Source: a virus. From it: a DNA stretch of 27,754 nucleotides. Shown one piece after another: positions 1 through 6,900 of this stretch. Under the pieces are notes generated by a model. It did not search any database. It was not told the DNA's origin and saw only the letters and a program-made list of their open reading frames with translations. The stretch is from IMG/VR virus record IMGVR_UViG_3300017776_000133, positions 1-27,754 of that record; one strand, 5' to 3'. The position numbers and the translations under genes were made by a program. How positions within the stretch are numbered: the first letter of the stretch is position 1; every line of letters starts with the position of its first letter.

Positions 1-987
1 GCTGCTTCAGCAACTTCTTTTCAGTGCACACCATTGACTGCAGCAACTGTTGCCTTAGCTGACAATGCTGTTGTTGACATGCCGATTATAGGTAATATGT
101 TCGCTCAAGGAACAGATCAGCCAGGTGACTTTTTAGAGTCTAACGTTGTTAAGAGAACTAACCCTTACGCTATCGTAAAGGAGTCATACGAAGTTTCTGG
201 ATCACAAGCTACTAACATCGGCTATATCGATGTAGGTGGTGGTGACTACCGTTACTACATTAAAGGAGAGTCAGATACTCGTCAGCGCTTTATGGATAAG
301 CGTGAGATGGTAATGCTTCTTGGACAGAAGGTAACTAACACTGGAGATATTACTACTATTGAAGGTACTGAGGGATACTTCTCAGCACTAGAAGATCGTG
401 GTATGGTAACTTCAGACCTTATCGGTTCTGCTGGTCTTACCGACTTAGACGCTCTAATTAAGGAGATGGATAAGAACGGATGTCCTGCTGAATACGCTGT
501 TTACTCATCTACTCGCCAAGACCTTCTTCTTGACGATATGGTTGCTGGTGCTGGTGCTGGTTCTAACGTTACTGCAGGTGTTGCTGCAAGCTTCGGAGCT
601 TTCAACAACGACAGAGACATGGCTCTAAACCTTGGGTTTAAGTCTTTCTCTCGTGGCGGATATACGTTCCACAAGAACAGCTTCAAGCTTCTTAACGATC
701 CAACACTTCTTGGTAGCGACGATGTTCACAACAGATTAGCTGCTGGTGTGATGATTCCTCTTGCTAACGTAGTAGATCCACGTTCAGGTGAAAGAGCTCC
801 TGCTCTAGAGATGAACTATAAGTCTGCTGGCGGTTATGATCGTGAGATGGAGCACTGGGTAACTGGTGGTGGCGTTCTTGGATTCACTAACGATACAACA
901 GATATCGCTAAGTTCCACTACCGCTCAGAGTGTTGTCTAGTAACAAGAGCTGCTAACCAGCACGTTCTTATTCAAGGAACTGTTTAA
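1..987 (+). CDS. Putative major capsid protein (HK97-like), 5' end cut by window
   Basis: The reading frame is open from the first base, so the true start lies upstream. The TTG at 34 is only the first start-like codon in the frame and is unlikely to be used. At least 328 residues are visible. I see no catalytic motif. The protein is rich in Gly/Ala/Asp, with a hydrophobic strand-rich C-terminal third (GVMIPLANVVDP, then a Cys-Cys pair near the end), as expected of a shell protein. The gene has the strongest codon bias of the window: AAC, TAC, ATC and CGT/CGC are favoured where neighbours use AAT, TAT, ATA and AGA. That fits a very highly expressed product. Its place upstream of neck and nozzle genes supports a capsid role. 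The fold assignment is inference from size, composition and context, and another abundant virion protein cannot be excluded. Confidence 0.6.
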   Translation, partial: AASATSFQCTPLTAATVALADNAVVDMPIIGNMFAQGTDQPGDFLESNVVKRTNPYAIVKESYEVSGSQATNIGYIDVGGGDYRYYIKGESDTRQRFMDKREMVMLLGQKVTNTGDITTIEGTEGYFSALEDRGMVTSDLIGSAGLTDLDALIKEMDKNGCPAEYAVYSSTRQDLLLDDMVAGAGAGSNVTAGVAASFGAFNNDRDMALNLGFKSFSRGGYTFHKNSFKLLNDPTLLGSDDVHNRLAAGVMIPLANVVDPRSGERAPALEMNYKSAGGYDREMEHWVTGGGVLGFTNDTTDIAKFHYRSECCLVTRAANQHVLIQGTV

Positions 988-1007
988 TCTTTTAATTGCT
1001 AGAACAT

Positions 1008-1400
1008 ATGAAAACATTTATATTTCACTCAGGCGCTATCGACGGTGATACTGCTACAGAAAATGCTGCTGCAACGCACAATGATTATGTGGTAATTCCA
1101 CAGCATAAGTTGACTAAGATGGCTGCTACTAACGGAGGTTTAAAATTGTACTTCGATGATGCGAAGGACAAGGAAGCTCTTCAGTCGGGTAGCGATTCGA
1201 AGCAGGCTTTCCCCAAGCTGGTTGTTACTCTTACAGTAGCAAACGCAAGCATCCCTACGGCTGCTGAGCGTATTGCTACGCTTATGAACAAGTCTAAAAC
1301 TGCATTTATTAAATTTGATGATGTTAATTCAGACTATGATGTTGAGCAAGTAACGGCTGTTAGCATCCTGAATACTTCTGATTCTGCTGCTGTTTCGTAA
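1008..1400 (+). CDS. Small capsid-proximal protein, unknown function
   Basis: This 130-residue protein sits 20 nt behind the putative capsid gene and just before a terminator, so the two probably share a transcript. I chose the ATG at 1008 over the in-frame TTG at 996 because ATG starts dominate here and the extra four residues add nothing. There is no Shine-Dalgarno sequence. The protein is soluble, with alternating beta-like segments (LVVTLTVANASIP, AFIKFDDVNSDYDVEQVTAVSIL) and no signal peptide or membrane segment. A head decoration or auxiliary capsid protein is a reasonable guess from position and size, but I do not recognise the family. Confidence 0.6.
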   Translation: MKTFIFHSGAIDGDTATENAAATHNDYVVIPQHKLTKMAATNGGLKLYFDDAKDKEALQSGSDSKQAFPKLVVTLTVANASIPTAAERIATLMNKSKTAFIKFDDVNSDYDVEQVTAVSILNTSDSAAVS

Positions 1401-1417
1401 CAGGCAATCTATTTTTG

Positions 1418-1455
1418 AAAGGGGGAGGGAATGGCTCTCCCCACTTTCTCTTTTA
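1418..1455 (+). terminator. Rho-independent terminator after the capsid genes
   Basis: GGGGAG at 1422-1427 pairs perfectly with CTCCCC at 1437-1442 across a 9-nt loop. The stem can be extended by AAAG (1418-1421) with CTTT (1444-1447) around one bulged A. A pyrimidine/T-rich tail (ACTTTCTCTTTT) follows. It separates the capsid pair from the next gene. Confidence 0.75.
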
Positions 1456-1473
1456 ATTTAATACGATTTAATT

Positions 1474-2328
1474 ATGACACAAGAAAAAACTACGGTACAG
1501 CGAGGCCGTCCTATAGCTCGCAAAGAGACTAGCCCTGCTCCAGAGGCAGCGCCAAAGAAAGCTGTAAAAGCTAAGAAGGCTACCATTAAAAGAAATATTC
1601 CTGACACCGAAAAGCTACCTAAAGTTTATGAAACACTAGGAAGAAGAGGTGGTATATTTTTTAAACTAAGAGCAAACAGGCTTACTGTATTTGATGATGA
1701 AACAGGTCAGAGAAGAGCAATTAGATACTGTCCAGGAGAGCCATCTATTTATGTGGACGAGCAGTCAGATCAAGCTATAAGAGAGCATGTTATTTTTAGA
1801 AACAAAATGCTAATTGTTCGTTACGATCAACCTTCTCTTAGAGAGTATTTAGATAAACATCCAGACAACGCTGTAAATGGAGGAGGTGCATTTAGGCTTG
1901 TTGACAATAAAATTGATCATCAAAAGGATATAGATAATGAGTTCTTGGTACACGATGCTATATCTTTAATCAAAGCTAGACCTATAGAAGAGTTGCTGCC
2001 TGTAGCTATGTCATTAAACATAAGCACAGATCAACAAGACCTACAGGTAAAAAGAGCTTTAGTTATGTACGCTCGCAAAACGCCACAAAAGTTTATCGAA
2101 ATGTTCGATAACCCACTTGTTCACGCACGAACTAGCGTTATGCAAGCCATGGACTTCCAGATCATATCAGAAAAAAAGGGAGTAATTGTTTGGTCAGATA
2201 CAGGAAAACTCGTAGTTTCGGTACCTGTAGGACAAGATGCAATTGACACGATGACACGCTTTTGCTTGACAGATAAAGGTTCATCTGTTCTCAATGAAAT
2301 AAACAGGCAGCTCGAAGAGATTGCTTAA
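1474..2328 (+). CDS. Basic N-terminus, AT-hook-like phage protein of unknown role
   Basis: This 284-residue protein is flanked by a terminator on each side, so it appears to be a single-gene unit. The first 40 residues are Lys/Arg/Ala/Pro-rich and contain an RGRP core (residues 10-13), the signature of AT-hook DNA-binding motifs, followed by a histone-H1-like Ala-Lys stretch. The remainder looks globular, with a beta-rich segment at about 50-115 and a helical segment at about 150-220. It has no membrane segment and no catalytic motif I recognise. Its position between capsid and neck genes suggests a virion or head-assembly component, and the tail could contact packaged DNA. Both points are inference. 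The ATG at 1474 follows an A/T-rich leader without a Shine-Dalgarno sequence. I do not recognise the family. Confidence 0.7.
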   Translation: MTQEKTTVQRGRPIARKETSPAPEAAPKKAVKAKKATIKRNIPDTEKLPKVYETLGRRGGIFFKLRANRLTVFDDETGQRRAIRYCPGEPSIYVDEQSDQAIREHVIFRNKMLIVRYDQPSLREYLDKHPDNAVNGGGAFRLVDNKIDHQKDIDNEFLVHDAISLIKARPIEELLPVAMSLNISTDQQDLQVKRALVMYARKTPQKFIEMFDNPLVHARTSVMQAMDFQIISEKKGVIVWSDTGKLVVSVPVGQDAIDTMTRFCLTDKGSSVLNEINRQLEEIA

Positions 2329-2357
2329 ATACATTTCACAAACTCATAGCTGAGGGT

Positions 2358-2383
2358 AAAAGGGGGCACTGCCCCCTTTTTCT
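2358..2383 (+). terminator. Strong rho-independent terminator
   Basis: A perfect 10-bp stem forms between AAAAGGGGGC (2358-2367) and GCCCCCTTTT (2371-2380), with the 3-nt loop ACT and a T-run (2377-2381) continuing into TCTT. It ends the single-gene unit upstream. The A-run on the 5' side would give it some activity in the opposite direction too. Confidence 0.9.
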
Positions 2384-2392
2384 TATATTTGC
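2384..2392 (+). promoter_or_regulatory. Bacteroidetes-type -7 promoter element for the late operon
   Basis: TATATTTGC matches the Bacteroidetes primary sigma factor -7 consensus TAnnTTTGC exactly. It lies immediately after a strong terminator and 18 nt before the ATG of the first gene of the long late operon. Transcription would start near 2399, giving a leader of about 12 nt. No convincing -33 TTG/TTTG element is visible upstream, because that spacing falls inside the terminator stem. The site may therefore need an activator or be weak. Confidence 0.55.
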
Positions 2393-2410
2393 CATACAAC
2401 TATAAATCTA

Positions 2411-3151
2411 ATGGCAAGCGTAAGAGAGGTATATAACGCATTAAGCGATTTAGCTAATAAAGATGAGCGAGGGTTTGTTACTCCTACGGAGTTCAACTCT
2501 TTTGCCCCTATAGCACAACAGAATATATTTAACAGGCTGTTTCAAGAGCTTACTAGTGTAGAGGCTCTACGTAAAAGAAACGTAGATCCCGCAAGAGATA
2601 AGTCTAGAAGTAAGCAGATCAAAGAAGACCTTGCTGTCTTTTCTGTACAGTCAAACATCGCTAAGGCAAGCGGATCGTTTGCTAAGCCTGACGACTTTGC
2701 TAGACTGATTAGCCTTAAGACATTTGGTGATGTGCTGCTTGACGTAACAAACTCTGTTATGATAGACTCAGTGTACGATGAGGAGAAGATCGACAGAATA
2801 CTTTTAAGCAGCCTTTCAGCACCGACTAGAACAAAGCCTGTTGCGCTTGTAAGGGATACAATAACTGTATTCCCGACAAGCGTAAACAGAATTACAATGC
2901 GCTACTACAAGCAGCCAGAGGGGTTAAGCCCCACTACTGGAGCAAGAACTGTTGCTCTACCTATGTTTGGATTTACTTTATCAAATGGTAAAGAAGCTTA
3001 CAACGCTGCTACGTCAGTAGACTTTGAATTGCCAGAGCACTACACTTCTGAGTTGGTTGTAGAAATGGGTAAACTTATAGGGGTAAACCTTCGTGATAGA
3101 GATGTATATGCATATGCTACAGGAGGACAACAAACACAACAAAGACGATAA
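2411..3151 (+). CDS. Virion neck/head-completion protein (Bacteroidetes phage family)
   Basis: This 246-residue protein is the first gene of the late operon. Near its N-terminus (residues 16-40) it carries a segment reading NKDERGFVTPTEFN followed by AQQNIF. I associate this pattern with a structural protein found next to neck genes in crAss-like and other Bacteroidetes phages. The middle (about 90-165) looks like alternating beta strands with the phrase RYYKQPEG; the C-terminus is Gln/Arg-rich (QQTQQRR). It has no membrane segment or enzyme motif. It lies 3 nt upstream of the next adaptor gene. A ring or head-tail adaptor role is inferred from context and remembered family resemblance. The exact position in the virion cannot be told. 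Confidence 0.6.
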   Translation: MASVREVYNALSDLANKDERGFVTPTEFNSFAPIAQQNIFNRLFQELTSVEALRKRNVDPARDKSRSKQIKEDLAVFSVQSNIAKASGSFAKPDDFARLISLKTFGDVLLDVTNSVMIDSVYDEEKIDRILLSSLSAPTRTKPVALVRDTITVFPTSVNRITMRYYKQPEGLSPTTGARTVALPMFGFTLSNGKEAYNAATSVDFELPEHYTSELVVEMGKLIGVNLRDRDVYAYATGGQQTQQRR

Positions 3152-3154
3152 GAG

Positions 3155-3964
3155 ATGGCAAGAAATTTAGTTACAGTAGATCAAGTAGTCAATGACTTTG
3201 TTCTTACGCTAGAGGGTGATGATTACGCAAACAACGCCTCCGACACTCTTATTCACAACTACGCCCTGCGTGGTATTAGGGAGATGGGTTTTGATTTACT
3301 TCAAAGAATACGCTCTATAAAGCTTACAGCAGGATCTAACAATACTGTTGAACTGCCAGATGATTTTGTAGACTTGGTAAAAGTAGGTATTGTAGGTAGC
3401 GACGGGTTGGTGCATGTGTTCGGAGAAAACAAAAACATAAACTACTCTCAGGCTTACAGAACTGATGCTGCAGGAAACTCCATAGATAGTGATGGGGACG
3501 GGGTGTTTGATAGGGTAGACTCCAAAGGTGGGGTAGCTACTGGCGGTGTGTTTGGTGCAGATGACTTCATTGTATTCTCTAACTACATATACCAAAACAA
3601 CATAGGTCAGATCTACGGTTTAGGTGGTGGGTTTTACGAAGGGGAGTATAGGCTTAACCTAGACCAAAACAGAATAGAGTTTTCTTCGAACAGTAGTGTT
3701 AACGAAATAGTAATAGAATATATTGCTGACGAAGCTAGATCAATAAATCCTACGGTACATATCCAGGCTGAAGAAGCTCTTAGAGCATATATCTACTTTA
3801 GAATTATAGAAAGAAAGAGTAGCGTCCCCATGGCTGAGAAGTCTAGGGCACGCTCAGAGTACTATAACGAGCGTAGAAAAGCTAACGCTAGGTTAAAGTC
3901 GTTTGCTAAAGAAGAGGCTCTTAAAACTATTCGTAAGAACTTTAAACAATCACCTAAGTATTAA
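3155..3964 (+). CDS. Head-tail adaptor / tail tubular protein A-like
   Basis: This 269-residue protein has the layout of short-tail adaptors (P22 gp4 or T7 gp11 type). An N-terminal helical part (residues 7-52, with ALRGIREMGFDLLQ) is followed by a strand pair ending in a LPDDFVDLVKVGI turn (about 67-80), a loop domain, and a C-terminal helical region (about 205-265) rich in Arg/Lys. A DSDGDGVFDRVD sequence at residues 111-122 looks like a thrombospondin-3/dockerin-type calcium loop inserted between strands. Its TAA overlaps the ATG of the giant nozzle gene (TAATG at 3962-3966), so the two are translationally coupled, matching the adaptor-then-nozzle order of podoviruses. No motif is diagnostic, so the assignment rests on pattern and position. 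Confidence 0.55.
   Translation: MARNLVTVDQVVNDFVLTLEGDDYANNASDTLIHNYALRGIREMGFDLLQRIRSIKLTAGSNNTVELPDDFVDLVKVGIVGSDGLVHVFGENKNINYSQAYRTDAAGNSIDSDGDGVFDRVDSKGGVATGGVFGADDFIVFSNYIYQNNIGQIYGLGGGFYEGEYRLNLDQNRIEFSSNSSVNEIVIEYIADEARSINPTVHIQAEEALRAYIYFRIIERKSSVPMAEKSRARSEYYNERRKANARLKSFAKEEALKTIRKNFKQSPKY
3485..3520 (+). other. Calcium-loop-like motif within the adaptor gene
   Basis: This stretch encodes DSDGDGVFDRVD (residues 111-122 of the 269-aa adaptor). Its Asp/Gly spacing matches thrombospondin type 3 and dockerin calcium-binding loops. It sits in a Gly/Ser-rich insert, so it is probably surface exposed. Calcium binding is inferred from the pattern alone. Confidence 0.45.
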
Positions 3965-6900
3965 TGGCTATTGATAAACTAATACCTCAATACCTTAATA
4001 AGGATGAGGACGCTAGACTTATTAAAGGAGTGGAGATGTCAGACGCACTTAACGTGCGTGTATCTCATGAGTCGGATGGCGATCAAGGTATATTAAAAAA
4101 TATCCTTGGCAATACTGCTATAGCAGCAAACTCTGCTGCTGACGCTATACCTACAGGGTCGGGGTTTGATGGTATTAACGTTGTTATAGGATCTGTTGCT
4201 AGTGAAAAAGGTAAGTGTATATATTTCTTTTTATGCAATATTGGTGGAACTCACGGAATATATCAGTATAAGCATACTACAAATACATACTTCAAAGTTT
4301 ATGAGAACAGTATTCTAAACTTTAACTACCTCGACTTTGTAAAGGCTGACGTAGTAATAAATCAGTTTGGGGAACACTTACTGTACTTTACAGACAATAG
4401 AAACGAGCCACGAAAGATAAATGCTACACGAGCTTTAGAAGGAGGTTATAGCCCTAGCATTCAAACAGCGGCTAGCGCAGAGCTTTACCTTACTGTGTGT
4501 AAGCAACCGCCGCAGACACCTATTACATTTGAGTTTCAAACCGTAGAAGATATTCCTAACAATCTAAAAAACGATCTTTTTCAGTTTACATACCAGTACG
4601 TGTACGATGATGGCGAGGTAAGCGCTCTTTCTATGTATTCTCAAATAGCTGCAAGTAATACTCATATGGCGTTTACTGCAGGAGGTCAAGAGTTTTTAGA
4701 AGGCTTTGACAATCAGCTTGAGCTAACTGTAACAATGTCTGACGGGCCTGTAAGGAAAATAAGAATTTTTGCTAGGAGAAATAATGAAGGAGCTTTTTTC
4801 CGTATCGGAGAAATAGATAATTTTGGACCAGGAACCCAACAGTTTTTGTTCAGAAACGATGGGGTGTATACTTTTGCTCCAGACCAAGAAGTAAATAAAC
4901 TGTATGACTCTGTTCCAAGAAAAGCTTTTACTCAAGCCATAAGCAACAACAGAATTTTTTATGGTAATTATCTAGAGGGTTTTGATAATATAACTACTGA
5001 CACTTTTTGCTACCCTGTTTTTTTTCCTGAAACTGCAGCAGGAGGTCTTGTTAATATAGACATAGGTAATGGCCTTGCTAACCTCACTCCCAATGCACTT
5101 GATTTTACAAATCAGGGGACAGTTCCTGTTGATACTATTGTTATAAACGGGCAAGTATTAGATCAAACCGATCCATTTACCTCGTACGATACTGCTATAC
5201 CTTCTGCTAACTTTGGTTTTCAAGAGTATAAATATAAAGTGTATGCGGAGTTTGGTCTAGTTAATCAACACGATAATACCGATAGTCCTTTAGTGTTTAC
5301 AGGGCCTTTTCAAGACATAGATGTTGCTACAAACATTCAAGACACCTTTGATGCTGATACTGACGGAGTGCATTTTGAAATAGACTTGTCTAACATACAA
5401 GAGGTTTTAGAAAACCCTAACCCTGGCAGTATTTCTGTTTCTACGCAATTAACTTGTGATGAGTTTATGATAGCATCTCATGGAAGTTTTAATGGAGCTA
5501 ACTTTGCTTTTACAACAAATTGCACGGTAACTACGAATCCAAGTTTAGCGGGTAGTGGTACTACTTTTGAGGTTCATTATTTAGATCCAAACAACGAAAG
5601 AAACAATATAAATAATTTAATTCCACAATCGCCTGTTACCTTTAATGAGACGATAGCGTATGATGGGTCTGATAGCACGACAGAAGAATTTGCTAATTCT
5701 ATTTCAAACGGACTTATAGGTGCACTTGCAATAGTTTCTGTTAAAAGCCCGTCTCCCTTTGAATTAAATGAAAGCCCTAATGAATTTCTCCAAATGTACC
5801 TTGGAGCCTCTACATGTTTAGACAGAAGTTTAGGGCAGGCGGGGCAAAGTACACTTGGAAGAATTTGGTTGTGGCTGCAGGGAGAGTTAAGGTTTGAAAT
5901 ATATCAAACTTCTTTTCAGCCAGAGACTCAACACCTTAGGTGCAAGGTGAGAATGCAGCTTGCAGATCTTCAGGCTTATAGGGGTGTAGCAGATCAGACT
6001 CAAAATGTGGGAGGAGAGACTTTAACCAATAACAGTTTTATTATAAGCGGTACAAGCTTATCAGGTGACGGCACGGTGGGTTCAATGTTTGGAAATTTTG
6101 GGTCTGCACAAGGTCAAGTATTTAATGGGGCTCAAATAACATGCAGTATAGGCGGTCAAGATCTTAATGGGTTGGGTGACGTCCTTAGAGATAACCATGC
6201 AATAGATGCCCCTGCTGGCGCTGCATTTTTTGATGAAAAAATAACAACATATTGGAGGAATTATGCGTGTAAAGGAGGTGACGTTATTGTTACACAAACA
6301 GGAGGTGAGGCCACCCTTTCTTTTAAAGCGGCAGCTACACATGAACTAGGGATTGTCTATTTTGATCATAGAAACAGACCTTCTTCTGTTCAAAAAATAG
6401 ATGATGTTAACGTGTTTCCATTTGGTCATCATAAAAGATTTGGTAACAATGGGCCTACACATATAGATATAAGAGTACTACACGAACCCCCATACTGGGC
6501 TACTAAATGGGCTCCTGTATATGGGTTAAATACCACGTACGAAACAGTTTTACAATTGCCTGTAGCAGAAGCTGCGTTAGGGAGAACAATTACTTTTGAC
6601 GGGGGGATATATGAAGGTAGTACAGAAAAAATTACAGAAGGGTTACTTAATGGCGTAGACTCTAAGATATATTTATCTATGAGGCCTTTAGAGGGTAAAG
6701 TAAATTCTTATAAAGAGTTTAAAGCTAGCCTTAAATCGTATGAATATAAAGAGGGGGATGTCTTAAGGGTCTTAAGATATCGGGATGAAAATAATGTTTT
6801 ACAAAGACCTAATTTTGATTTTGAAATAACATCGTATAAATTCTATCAAGACAACGATGAAAACCCTATAAAGCTTTCGGACACCTCTATAGATGGAGCC

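Noticed and set aside
34-36. TTG as start of the capsid gene
   Set aside because: The frame is open to base 1 with normal coding character, so the gene begins upstream of the window.
2362-2380. Inverted repeat as an operator or attachment site
   Set aside because: The T-run and position after a stop codon make it a terminator; no integrase is present to use an attachment site.
3296-3595. 99-aa minus-strand frame in the adaptor gene
   Set aside because: It lies wholly inside a convincing plus-strand gene and has no recognisable features.
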